Source: Gnetum montanum (lineage: Eukaryota > Streptophyta > Gnetopsida > Gnetales > Gnetaceae). Taken from it: DNA of 64,000 nucleotides. The position numbers were made by a program, and so were the translations under genes. The notes beneath the pieces were generated by a model that was not told where the DNA came from, searched no databases, and was given only the letters and a program-made list of their open reading frames with translations. Positions within the stretch are counted from its first letter, which is position 1. Each line of letters starts with the position of its first letter. The DNA lies in the NCBI GenBank assembly GCA_015680685.1, contig MNCI01008071.1:279045-343044 (forward strand). Direction: 5' to 3'. This document shows, piece after piece, positions 38,640 through 50,445 of the stretch.

Positions 38640-39240
38640 TAGGGCCTAGGGTGCACTACTCATTCAAGTGTGTCAACCCTATGCATTTTCTTGGTTGTCA
38701 CAAGTGCATCAGCAAGAAATTCCACCTCTAACACTTGTCCCATGTCTATGTTGTGGATAGCTAAAGGGGAGGCATTATCATCATAGATGATAACTTGACC
38801 ATCTTCATATGGAAGGTGGATTTCCTAGTGGATGGGAGAGGAGATAGCATATAGTTGGACCAACCAAGGTCTACCTAGGATCAAGTTAAATCCTAGCATT
38901 TCCTCTATGATAATGAATTTTGCAAAGGTGAGGAACTACTCCCTTGCTACAAAGGCTATGTTGATCGTACCCATAACAATGATGTGTGATCCATTGAAGG
39001 ATTTTAGACACACAGTTTTGGTTGACCTGATCTCATATGTGAGGCCTAGCTTGTCTACGATGGTGTATGGGCCTACATTTGTTTTCACACCATCATCAAT
39101 GTGCACCCTATAAATGATGCACTACCCAATGTGTATGCTAATAGATAATGGAGCTATTGTGACCTTCCCTCATTTGAGGTTGACCTTGATTGCCTCATCA
39201 TGAAAGGCCAAGGATGTTGAACTTGATTCTTGTGGTGTAG
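38640..39240 (-). pseudogene. pol: Element D retropepsin-like protease
   Basis: On the minus strand the text reads YRVHIDDGVKTNVGPYTIVD (active-site region near 39075-39110, D-D-G in place of D-S-G), KLGLTYEIRS, LKSFNGSHIIVMGTINIAF, then EEMLGFNLILGRPWLVQLYA (near 38850-38915), YEDGQVIIYDD and a tail to about 38640. This is the order of a plant Ty3/gypsy retropepsin, with the ILGRPWL flap-proximal block clear. One in-frame stop splits the second block. The plus-strand ORF 38832-39113 is its shadow. Confidence 0.78.
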
Positions 39241-40139
39241 AGAGCAACATCATTACATGGATGGTATTCTCATCTACATGCATGTCCTCCATAATTAGAA
39301 TGAAGGCCAACATCTAGGCCAGTGCTTGGCAATGAGCAGATGAGGTGATGACTAGGTCATACAAGCTCAACGTTATTTTTTTCTACTTGAGCATTTATTT
39401 CACCTAGGCTGGTGCATATATGAAGTTTTTTCCATCGGCCGTTGTGTTGGCCTTGACTTTCTCCATGTGGCCTAAGAGATATATCTCTCGTAGAGGGGAT
39501 TTGGGCTTGGTTTGATTGGCCTATTTGGGAAACTTAATGCTTGGCTATGATTTACTGGTTGTGGCCTTTTCTTTGGCCATGGGGGTTGCAGGGGCAGGGA
39601 GCAGCTTTGGTAGACCAAGAATTCTTTGATCTCATTTTTGTCTATCCATTTCATTTGCAAGGAACTTGTTTGGCCTCTTACGTTTCCATTTGGAAAATTT
39701 ACCCATGTTTCCAACGAGGTTAACCCTTGGAGGAGAAGGGATTGATACATTGCCCACTATCAAGCTTCGAGTAGGTGAGGGGCTAATGTGTTATGGCACC
39801 CTAATGATAAAGGGTTGCTTAGTAGTTATTGTTGTAGCATGCCAGTTTGATGTCTTAGTAGACAAATGTTATGGGCTAGCTTTTTGTGGCATGTTAATGA
39901 AAAATGGTGGTTTAGCAATCATTTTTGCGATATGCTAGTTTAACATCATAGCAAATAGTTACTGCCAATTTAATATCTTAGTAGATGAGTGTTGCAGGAC
40001 CCTAACCATAAAGGGTGTTGTGGGTGCCTAAGGTGGTACTTTGACCACAAAGGAGGGCCTCTTGCATGTGGAGGCTACGGCAACCTTTACACTACTAGGA
40101 GGTATGCGAATCACAAAATGCTTCTACACTAGTGTTAAC

Positions 40140-40548
40140 TTGTCACACAAATTGATAGTGTTGATGACATAGGCAACAGTGTCTACGTTGGACTAGCTTG
40201 TTGCATCAAGCACTAATTGGCCCCTTTCTATCATTCTTTTCAAATCATCTTTTAAAGCCCGACAGAAGTCTATGCTATGATCAGACATCTAGTGGTAGTG
40301 ATACAATTGGTCTAACTTGGATTGTTGTAGGATTGGGGACTCATTTGGTACTACTAAGGCAAGATTCCTTAGTAGCTTGTAGTACTTGTCGTGTCTTTGG
40401 TGGGCATCCTCCAATACTCATTTATGTTGGATAAGCCCAGCTTTCATTAGTTTGTCTAGTAGCTATGATGGTCGTAGTGGCAACAAGGTATACTTTGAGT
40501 AATCCTTGCACTCAAAGTTGGACCTTGGAGTAGCTTGCATTATGGCCC
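40140..40548 (-). pseudogene. gag: Element D gag C-terminal fragment
   Basis: Next to the 5' LTR the minus strand reads YSKYTLLPLRPS, LLDKLMKAGLIQ, then YHYHXMSDHSIDFCRALKDD and LKRMIERGQLVLD. This matches the C-terminal Gag signature of plant Ty3/gypsy elements, Y-C-x-F/Y-H-x3-G-H-x3-C-x3-K ending in a LIxxGxL helix. Only the C-terminal part is present, so about 1 kb or more of gag is missing. Stops are present. It is a different gag from the A/B/C/E family. Confidence 0.72.
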
Positions 40549-42514
40549 TTGCTGATGTAGGGGGGTTGGTAGCTAGAATCACCAAGGGATTTGTGGATGC
40601 ATAGCCTAACCCTGCCTCCCCATGAGGGCCTATTGAAAATGAAGGTGGAGTGCCCTAAACAGTCTTGTTAATTGAATAGGGACTTTGCTAGTTGCAATCA
40701 GGGTAGTGTATGTAACCAAGGGATGGCATGGTTAGCTAAGATGCAAATGTAAACAATGTGAAATGATGCTAAGTGTTTTAGCAGTGTTTTGCAATGCTAA
40801 GTGTAAAGCATATTCACAAAATGGGAGTGAGTGTAGTCAAGGGTTTCGATTGAAACGATGGTGCCAACCCATAGAGATTGCCACCTGAGCATAGTTATAA
40901 TGTGATAATGCATGAAAAATGTGAAAAATGCAAACAATATGTAGAAAATGTAAGAGATAGAAATGGAACACCACCCCAAATGGGGTAGAACATAGTTATC
41001 TCCAAAAGAGGTTTAGAAGGTATGTGGTGTATAAAATCATAGTGGAGAGCATAGTCACAGTCTCAATGGTGTCGAGCCATAAATTTTGGCACTCGTCATG
41101 GTGTCCATGCTTGCTAAGCTGGCCATCACAGTGTACCATGGGCTATGGTGTCCTGCAGGGCAATGATGGGGCTGTGATGGATCATGGAATGAAACTCTAC
41201 CTCTTTACTGGTGCCTTTGGGTCTTGTTCATTCAAAATGCTAAGTGTCAAATGCCAAAATGCTAAAATGCCAAACTTTTCAAATGTTGGGGCACAAGGGT
41301 ATTTATATGGCTAAGATTAGCCCAAAATGTGGATCAAGTTCCATGTGGCAGTGTGGTAGTTGAGACTACGTTGTGAGATAGTTGGCACTATGTTGACCTC
41401 AACTACACTCTCCATTGAAGTAAGTGATGTTGTCCTATGTTTTGCTCTGACTAACTCTACAAGGTCAAGAGACTATGACTACACTACCAACTATATGTGT
41501 GAGTGTCAACAAGACCATAATGTACTTGAGAAAATGCCAAAAAAAATGCAAAACATGCAACTTTTGAAGACTACACTTCGGGACTATGCTCTCCACTATC
41601 TTGTGTGGGGTTGAAAGTAGTTACAATTTTGGGCACAAAATGGGTATAGAAAAGGTGCATTTTTCTTTCTAGAGTTGAGTTGGAGTTGAGTCGAATGCTA
41701 GTACTATGTTGTAAAGGCCTTTGAAGGTTGTTCTAGTTAACTATGCTTGACTACACTATCAACTAGGGTAGAACATAGTCTCAATACTTAAAAACAATTT
41801 GCAAAAAATTATCTTCATGTTCACTACACTCTAGGGTAGTGGAGAGCATACTCTCAACACTTAGAAAAATCTACAGTGGCTAACTTGATACTTGTAAAAT
41901 TTTGGAAAACTGGCCTTTGTGTTGACTACACTCTAGAGTATTGGAGAGCATAGTCTCAAGACTTAGAGAAATTTGTAGTTTGTAGCTTTACAATGACACT
42001 TAGAAAAAATTGCAAAACTTGCCTTTGGGTTGACTACACTCTAAGGTAGTGAAGAGCATAGTCTCAACACTTAGAAAAATTTTTAGTTTCTGGTCCTTCA
42101 TGCTAAATACACTCTCCACTAGGTTGACTATGCTCTGGGGTAGTGGAGAGCATAGTCCTAGCACTTAGCAAAATTTTGCAGCAAGCGTCATCATTCTGAC
42201 ACTTCAAAAAATTTTCAAAATTGGCAATTTAAGCTAACTACACTCTCTACTCTACTAACTATGCTCTAGTGCAGTGGAGAGCACAGCCCCAACACTTAGA
42301 AAAATTCTATAGCAAGTGTCATCATTCTAACACTTTGAAAAATTTACGAAATTGGCAATTTGAGCTAACTACACTCTCTACTATGCTAACTACACTTTGG
42401 TGCAATGGAGAGCATAGTCCTAGCACTCAAAAAAATTTGCGAAAAGTGTCATCATTTTGACACTTAGTCAAATTTTCCATGGAGACATCATAGCCAAAAT
42501 TTTGTGGTGTTTCA
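40549..42514 (-). repeat. Element D 5' LTR (right copy)
   Basis: About 1,966 bp match 34541-36483 along the whole length, including the GAGCATAGTC array. The TATA box is the complement of about 41298-41305. The outer end reads TGAAACACC on the minus strand. The inner end (40549-40565) has diverged from TATAATGACTG, so this edge is approximate. Confidence 0.85.
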
Positions 42515-42519
42515 CCATC

Positions 42520-43545
42520 GATGACATCCAATTGTGTGCTCTTTCACAATGTTCTCCAATGAAAAACTCTTTTTTTGTGAATTATCTAACCCTCTTCAAG
42601 CATTTCATCATGTTCACAGCTTTTCTGACTCTCTAAGAAGTTTAAGTTTATGTTAAAACTCTTTGTTTTCCCTTATCTTAAATGTTGAAAATTTTCAGAG
42701 CCTAGAACCTTCTAGAGCCCATAACTTTCAAAATTCTTGTTTAATTTACCTCGTTTTTTAGTCCTAGCACTACTAGAGGTAAGCTCTATGTCATGGCCAT
42801 CACAAACCTTAGGCTTTTGATGAAATTTTTTTTCAAAATTCCTCTCACTCCCACAAGGGTTTAATGAATAAAATAATATTAAAATCACTAATTTATGCAA
42901 GTTAAACTCTTCCAATGAACTCTAGTAGTCATAGAAATCAAATAATATTAAAATAATTAATACTTCATGATCACAAATTAGCCAACTATAACTACCTAAG
43001 GAGAAAAGATGCCTAAATGTTATAAGTTACACATCACAAGCTAATCCTTGATTTTATTGTAATTACAAATGGCACCAAAAGGGAAGCATGGACTAGAAGC
43101 AGGACCATCTTAACCGAGGGACAAGTGGCCTAGAGTTAAAAGGGGTTAACAACCTAAATTGGACTAGAAGCAAGACCATCTTAACCGAGGGATAAGTAGC
43201 CTAGAGCTGAAAGGGATTAACAACCTAAATAGCCCCCAAGATCAGGTAGCATAAGCCCATGCAACAAGACCTCTTCAGAATTGTTTGATCTTGTCCCTCA
43301 TCTTCAAGCTACCAAAGGGGTTTAGGTGTCAATTTTTATCATGGTGTTCAATTTTGTTGTCATGAACACCAAATTTTGTAAAAGATTGTAAATCTATACA
43401 CTTGGGCACTTAGTGTCTATTTGTTCGGTCTAAGTCAATTTGTGTGTTAGTTAGTTAGTCAATAATTTCATACCTTCTCAATATTTTGTAAAAAACTCCT
43501 TCTTTTGTTCACTTGAGGACAAGTTTTCATTTAGTCATGGGGGTA
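42520..43545 (+). other. Element B 3' non-coding region, part 2, with purine tract
   Basis: This resumes B after element D. A 71-bp tandem duplication lies at 43091-43161 and 43162-43232 (GACTAGAAGCARGACCATC). The region ends in GAGGACAAG...TTAGTCATGGGGGTA, the polypurine tract (43536-43545) that primes plus-strand DNA at the 3' LTR. Confidence 0.75.
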
Positions 43546-44332
43546 TGATAAATTGTATTCTTCATCGGCTATGATATTGGAGCTTCAATATCATGGGATG
43601 CGTGCCTACCTATAAATACAACACTTGGGCATACAATCCAGACTCCATTCCTTACTTGTTAGCAAAGCTCTTACAATTTTTTTTCTCCAAAGTTGGAATA
43701 TTTTCTAAGTTCCCATGGTAGGAGTTAGAAAGTGTACGAATCTTTATTCGAGCACTGATGTACCAAATCACCTCAATGTGAACAGTGATAAAGACAAGCT
43801 TTTCTTATTAAACCTTGCAACACTTGTATTAGCTTAATGTTTACTTTATGCATTTAATATTTATGCAATTTACTTCAATGTTTCAAAGTAATTAATTAAT
43901 AGTGATTAATTAATGCACATAAGTACAACAGCTTCAAGCATATGTTAATGCTTGGTAATCTCAGTAGCGCCTAATGCATGGTAATCCAGGTGTGTTGTAA
44001 TGTGTTTAAGATGTATACAAAAAGTGGGAACATGTGCTTATGTTAGGATTAGTTAGTTATTAGAATAATTAAATATTTAATTACTTTATTTCCAACACTT
44101 AGGTGAAATTAAGGAAAAACAATAAAATGATAAAAAACCATGTACCTCAGTTACACTTAACCATACCTGGCACCTTACAAGTAATAGTGGGAAGACAAAT
44201 GATCACATCCTTGAGATTCTCTACCTAGACCTAGTGTACTTAGATAGCTAAAGTCTACAAAATTCAACTGGATTGCATAGTGAATGCTAGTAATTCATAT
44301 GGTTAGGTGTAGGGACTACTTATTGCTCATCA
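43546..44332 (+). repeat. Element B 3' LTR
   Basis: The 787-bp LTR runs TGATAAATTG...GCTCATCA. The TATA box is at 43611-43618, preceded by the palindrome ATGATATTGG/CAATATCAT (about 43571-43593). It is complete, unlike its 5' partner. Confidence 0.9.
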
Positions 44333-44500
44333 GCTATTGTAGGTGTAATGTACAAGCTTTTCTCATTAGTATTTTTATTACTTTTGAGATAGAAGAGATT
44401 AAAGAAATAAGAACTAGTAAAAAACAAGAGGAGGAGGATAGATCACTAGAAGAAGAATGAGCACTAGCATTATCAAAAATACAAAAATTTAGTACAACTA

Positions 44501-44945
44501 AGATTGACTCTAATAAGTTACACTTCGATGAAATAGAAAAGTGTTTAGAAAACCTATATAAAGTAAGTGATAATGTAGGTAAAGTAAATAAAGTTAGCTA
44601 TGTATGAAACTAATTACATGATTGATCTTTTATTAATGGTTAAATATAATGCTTAACTAATGTTATGACATTTCTTAAATTTTTAAGTAAAGAATGTAGC
44701 AGAGAGACATAAATGAGTTAGAGATGACAAAGATTGACTTTAATAAGTTCCACTTTGATGAAATAGAAAAGTATTTAATAAACTTATAAAAATCAAGTGA
44801 TGATGTAGGTAAAGTAAATATAGTTAGCTATGTATGAAATACATTAGATGATTGATTTTTTATTGATAGTTAAATATAATGCTTACCTAATGTCATGACA
44901 TTTCTTAATTTTTTCAAGTAAAGAAAGTAGTAGAGAGAAGAATAA
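44501..44945. repeat. 230-bp tandem duplication
   Basis: Copy 1 (44501-44730) and copy 2 (44731 to about 44945) both begin AGATTGACTYTAATAAGTT and end near AAGTAAAGAA. Both translate to a similar short peptide (FDEIEKYL...DDVGKVN) on the plus strand, so it may be a piece of an unrecognised coding region. It lies just outside element B. Confidence 0.8.
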
Positions 44946-47900
44946 ATGTGTTAAATATCATGAAGAGGAACAAGAGGCTACTATCTCACACAAAAAAGCT
45001 CTAGACAATGAGCAAGAAAAATAGGACTAGACTAGGAATAAGATAATATTATAAAAATATTTTTATGTTTTTTATTTCAAATTGTTTGAATTTTTTTTGA
45101 TAAACTAATGATAAATTTTGAAAAAATATTTGACTAATGGTAATGAAAATGGATTTCTCTATATTTTCTATTTCTTTTCTCTTCTTTTTTATGTTTAAAT
45201 TTTTAAAATTTAATGTAGAAAAAGAAGTAAAGATAAAACTATATGAAAAATACTTCTAATATAACATTATTTATATCAAAAGATAAATAAAAATAAATAT
45301 GAAATAAAATAAAGAAAATAAAGTAGGAACATAGTTAAACAAACTAAAGAAATTAACACTAATGACTAACAATGATTTCCTTAGCTTAAGTGTAAAATGG
45401 AGATGATAAGATTGATTTAAAAGATGAAATGATATTTTAATTCCTAAATTCAATGTTTATAAACTAATAATTTGGAAATAGCATGGATATCTAATCTCAT
45501 AAAATTAAAATAAATGAGGGTAGAGAAAGACTAGCATAAATTATATTTTTCTGAGATCAATTTTGTTTGGAAACAACCTATGGGATCATATTGAAACTTG
45601 CTTCATCATTCATGCAAACCAAAGATAAAGTGTGATAATTACATATGATGGAGTATAAATAAGAAACTTGTAAATTGATCCTATACTTACATCTATTTTG
45701 ATATTCCTTTTACAAAATACTAAGCAATCAACACCATAACATAGAGCATGTAGGATTTAGGAGATGACTTTTAACTAAGTTAGTAAATTGACTAGAATTG
45801 TTATCTTCTTGAGTAAGTCTTCAATGACTAAGTGATGTTCTTTGGAAGTAGAAATGAGATCAAAGAAGAGGTTCTTCTCTATTGATTTCATCACTAATAT
45901 TAACTAAGTCAAAAATTTATTTTCTATTTTAGAAGCCTTTTATGATGGAGAAGAAATAATAGTAGGTTAATGTTGAGTTTGATGAGGGGTTGGGATATGC
46001 TAGGTAGGAGTTTATTTAGAGTAGAAGGTAACTTTCTTATTATTTTTCAAAGGTTGTTTTCCTAGTTCTATAAGAGATTTACCTTTTCTTTTATCCACTA
46101 ATGATGAATCCTGTAAAACCCTTATTATGATATAGATTTCATGGGAAGGTAGAATGGAAGAGGAGATGGATAGATTATCTAAAAATAAGAATAGGATATA
46201 GAAGTTGAAATAGTTTGAGGAGAATAATATTAAGGAATAGGATGAGGAAGGCTAGAAGCTTAATTTATAAGGAATGATGAACTAGTAGGAAAGGAAGTTA
46301 AGAGAGTAGTGGAAGGATTAGGTTAGGAACAATATGAGATGGAATCCATGACAAAGAAATCTTACTTAATGTTATTCTATGATGTCGAAAGTTATTTTCT
46401 ATTACAATAAAAAAGGAACAAAAACTAGCCAATTTACAACAAAAATTAGTGCAAAAACATGTTATTAAGAAGTTGATAAAATTAACTAGTTAGAATAAAA
46501 ATTAATAACATATAATTTTATAGGCCTTTGATTTAGCTAATCTTTCATATGGAACACTAATATTACACTTCATGTTTCTAATAAATCTTGAAAGATTTGC
46601 AATTTCTACCTTTCAAGTCGAATGACAAAGTTGAAAATTATTTTTTTCTTTCTCAGTTAGGACCTAAATTTCATCCTCTAAGATGTTGCATCCATCAATA
46701 TTATGACCTATTATTTGGTAATAATAGCAAAATTATGGGCATCATATCTCATTCCATGTGTAAAGAAGGATCCATGGCTATGAGCTCCATGTAATTGAAC
46801 CTAGCTTTGGTATGATTAGATATTTACTTTCAATACATATGACCTTCTCTATGAAACAACAATAAAATGACAATCATAACCCATTTTGTTAACAAAATGT
46901 ACCCACTATTTTATGAGAAAATAAATTGTTGTTTATACTAAATTTTGGTATAGTATTTGAAAGATCTAAGTTATTGCTAATTGTTATTACCATTATATCC
47001 TTATTGATTTTCTAATCCCAAAGTTAATTGAATATAAAAAACTATAAATAAACAAAATATATCTCTTTATGGAGGCAAATGATGAAAAAGAACTCATGTA
47101 GCTAATCCTATTTTATTGGAATAAGGCTAGGATAATAATGGAGTTGACTAACTACATAATAGTGGTTGAGTAGGTAGATTTAACCTAGATGAAATAGTTA
47201 CAACCATTATTTCTTTTAGATAAGAGAATATTGCAAACATGGTTTAATTCTATGATGGTTGCTTCTCTTACTTCACCACCTTGTTTACCTTAATTTGGAA
47301 GTTAATATATTTTAGATCATTTCTTCAAATGGTTGGTTCTTTAATCCTTTTAGTTACAACTAGAGCATCATTAATGAACAACAATATTGAGTAGATAATA
47401 ATCTTCTTTTTTATGTAGTTATTAATAACAATCTCAAGTATGTCTAGTAACTAAGACTTAGTAAGAGGATGAGCAAGCTATGTATTTGTAGTAATCCATC
47501 AAAAAATAAACTTTCCAATGGGTTCATTAGGAGCTTTCTTATTGAAAATTAGTTAAGTTAAAATTCCACCCTTAGGTATATTGAATTTAAAAATCTCTCC
47601 ACAAAGTTTGTGAAGATCTACTCTAATAATTGGATGGATTTATACAATAGAGAACAATATCATTCTAGTGCTCATTCAAAAAGAATATTAGAAAAGCCAT
47701 GCAGAATGATGCATGGATAATTAGTGATCAACATATACTCATTCTTGAAGGTTAGAAAGACAATTAGAAAATCTATGTAGAATCTTCCCTTTTATCTAGT
47801 GAACTTAGTAAAATTTGGAAGATACATGCCTTTAAGTAATTTTTCAGATAAGATAATGGCACTAATTATATTGTTAAGCAGTTAAGATATGGAGATAAGA

Positions 47901-49026
47901 GTTCTTCTATATAATGTAATAACTCTTTTGGTCTTATCTTCATTGGATTTAAGATGGGTACTAGAGTCTTGAATTATAAATAATAGTTTAGGTGGTAGAC
48001 TAGATATATTTGTTACAAATTGAATCGATGCAAAAGGTTAGGAATTAGGATGAAAAATAGTTTGATAAAAAATCATGAAGATGAGTTATAGGCATAGTAG
48101 AAATAAGAGGAATTTCAGAAATGGATAGGAAAATAGGCTGAGAAACATGTTTAGAAATGGGATAAGTACATTAATATTTGATGGCAGTGACTAAAGTAAG
48201 AAAATATATAAGAGAATTTTTATTTATACCAAAAAAATGGAGAATCATGATGGAAAAAGGAATTAGAATTAGTGGATTAAGGAAAGGTTTAGAATGACTT
48301 GCACCATGATTAGGAGGTAGGTTTGAAGAAGAAACAAATTAGTATAGGATAAAGTGAGATTGATAGAATTTAGGAAAGATGATAATTCATTGAACTAAAT
48401 CTAATTCACTTATTATTTTTGAGTGAGATGAGAGGTTATTATAGATAAAACTTCAACATTGGTCCTAGATGATGGAGTAATAAAAATAGAAACTTGATCA
48501 TCATATTCAGTGTTGAAATTCTCAAATTGATGTTATTATGTTGGGTTTTATTGCCCTAAATAGGATTGATATTAGGGACCTCTAATGGAAGGTTTCAAAG
48601 AAATCATTCCTCTACTACTCGTGATAAAGATGCTTCGTGAATTTTATTATAGAGCATAATGTATTTAACCAGTTTCCTAGCTTTAAACTTGATTAATTTT
48701 GTGGGATGTTAGATTAAAATTAACTGATTATAAATCATTTATAGCTTCATTATCTACCATCTATTTGAGAATATCTTATGGTAGATCAATTCTTATTTCT
48801 TGTTTAACATGGGATATCTTGTGTAACATTCCTATTTTAAAATCCTTGACCATGGTATGTGTGTGATTTAACCTAGGCATAATGTTAAATATATAATGTA
48901 TATTTATATTTATGTAATTAGATTTAACTCTTTTTTGAAATACTTATAATGATTAATCTATTATTCCTTGGTTGGTGATGTGTAATTTGTGATTTGGGCA
49001 TAAGGATTTTTCTATTTTATATTGTA
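44946..49026. other. AT-rich stretch, weak coding traces on minus strand
   Basis: No family was recognised. Minus-strand text near 45,790-46,130 (SSLVDKRKGKSLIELGKQPL, ENKFLT, KNLFFDLISTSKEHH) and 47,480-47,640 (LHKLCGEIFKFNIPKGGILT) keeps a frame for over 50 codons with a few stops. It may be a decayed retroelement, but I could not assign it. ORF 46588-46794 is unsupported. Confidence 0.45.
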
Positions 49027-50445
49027 TCATCATCATCATCATCCTAGCCTTTTCCCAACAAAATAGGGTCAAGTACATCAGTTTCTTTTTGTCATTCACC
49101 TCTATGAGGAGCTATATTCTTGTTTATTTGTAGTTTCTTCAAATCATCTTTAATCATTTTTTGACTATCTTCTTTGGTCTTTCTTTTTAATACCTTTTCT
49201 AGAATAGTGATGTAGAAATATTTTTCTTATAGGCCCATTGTCTAATCTTCTTTGCATATGTCCAAACCATCTAAGCTACCATTCTTCTAGCTTATCTCAA
49301 ATATAAGCCACTCTAATTCTTCATCTAATGTATGTATTATGTATTTTATCTCTTCTAGTAAGATTCTACATCCATCACAGCATTTGCATTTCTGTCATAC
49401 TAATTTGTTGTTTAGGCCTTTTTTGTATTAGCTAATATTCAGCACCATATAAGATAGAAGGATTGATTGTTGTCTTGTAAAAAATTATCTTTAATTTTAT
49501 TGGTATTCTTTTATTACATAAAACACCACTAGCCTAGCTCCATTTGACTATTCTATATCAATTCTTTTTTTGATATCTTTATCAATTTCACCATCCAATT
49601 AGAGAAGTGATCCTAGGTAGTGAAACTATCTATAGTGAGGGATATTTTTACCTTGAATTTTTACTTATATTTCATCAATATTTATGATATTATTAAAATT
49701 CAATTTCATATATTCTATCTTAATTCTACTACTTTTTAATACTTTTGATTCTAGAACATGTCTTCACTTCTCTATTTTAGAAGTAATATTTTCTTGATTT
49801 GTATCCACCAATACAATATCATCTAAAAATAATATAAAATAAGGGATTTCATCTTAAATTTCCTTTGTTAATTTATCCATAATAATGGAAAATAAGTATA
49901 GGCTAAATATATACACTTGATGTAGAGCTACTGTGACTAGAAAATTAGATGTTATTCCACAAGTTGTTCTAATTTTAGTGGTAGCTCCTTCATACATGTA
50001 TTGACTTACTTTAATGTATTTATCAAGGATTCTTTCCCTCTACAATTCCCACCAAATAATATCTCTAGGAAATCTATTATATGCTAGTCAATAAAGATCA
50101 TATGAGATTTTATCTATGTTTTCTAAATTTCTCCATCAGTTGTTATATAAAAAAAAAGCCTCCATGGTAGATCTCCCTAGCATAAATCCAAATTGATTTT
50201 CTAATACTCTTAATTCAATTTTGAGATATTACTCTATGACTCTCTCCCAAATCTTTATAGCATAGCTCATTATCTTGATTCCTCTATAGTTTGCACAATT
50301 TTGTATGTCTCCTTTATTTTTGTAAATGGGAATAGCAAAGCTTTTTCTACAATGGTATTAAAAAATTAGGAGTTAGAAAATCTTTTTAACTTCAAAAATT
50401 TTTTAACTCATATTCAGGCATCTAAGGAAACATTCATAGGACCAA
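49027..50445 (-). mobile_element. 5'-truncated L1/Cin4-type LINE with RT
   Basis: On the minus strand a non-LTR reverse transcriptase is legible. Blocks in order are IPIYKNKGDIQNCANYRGIK (near 50330), IKIWERVIE, ENQFGFMLGRSTMEA (about 50190), YDLY..AYNRFPRDIIWWEL, YMYEGATTKIRTTCGITSNF (about 49990), YLFSIIMDKLTKEI and YFILFLDDIVLVDT, the F-x-D-D catalytic box (about 49800-49840). After it come FHYLGSLL and DGEIDKDI. The 3' end is CTATTTTGTTGGGAAAAGGC followed by an ATG/GAT trinucleotide tail (complement 49026-49043), typical of plant LINEs. The endonuclease and ORF1 are absent, so it is 5'-truncated near 50445. Frameshifts and stops are present. Confidence 0.88.

Larger units (their letters stand above)
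34541..42514 (-). mobile_element. Element D: gag-protease Ty3/gypsy element with long LTRs, no RT
   Basis: This 7,974-bp minus-strand element has LTRs of about 1.95 kb at 34541-36483 and about 40549-42514. Exact CCATC duplications flank it (34536-34540 and 42515-42519). Joining the flanks restores text matching the empty site in C (complement near 24560-24600). On its own strand the LTR starts TGAAAYACC and ends TCATTATA. A purine tract (CAAAGAGGGCC) precedes the 3' LTR. The interior (4.1 kb) has a gag C-terminus and a protease only. The 5' part of gag and the primer site seem lost at the inner edge of the 5' LTR, and RT/integrase are absent. It is non-autonomous and dead. Confidence 0.88.
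18182..44332 (+). mobile_element. Element B: Athila-like Ty3/gypsy element carrying three nested insertions
   Basis: The element can be rebuilt by removing three insertions, each with an exact 5-bp duplication: S (21069-22669), C (23355-30197) and D (34541-42514). The remainder is about 9.7 kb, normal for Athila-type elements. It reads 5' LTR, gag, protease, RT, RNase H, integrase, long 3' non-coding region, purine tract and 3' LTR, all on the plus strand. Coding continues smoothly across the S and C junctions, and the D junction matches the uninterrupted equivalent in C. The end of the 5' LTR and the primer site are deleted. The outer flanks (GGTAG before 18182, GCTAT after 44332) do not form a convincing target duplication. 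It is dead and older than its three guests. Confidence 0.88.

Noticed and set aside
38832-39113. Plus-strand ORF of 93 residues
   Set aside because: Shadow of the minus-strand protease of element D, whose ILGRPWL block is legible.
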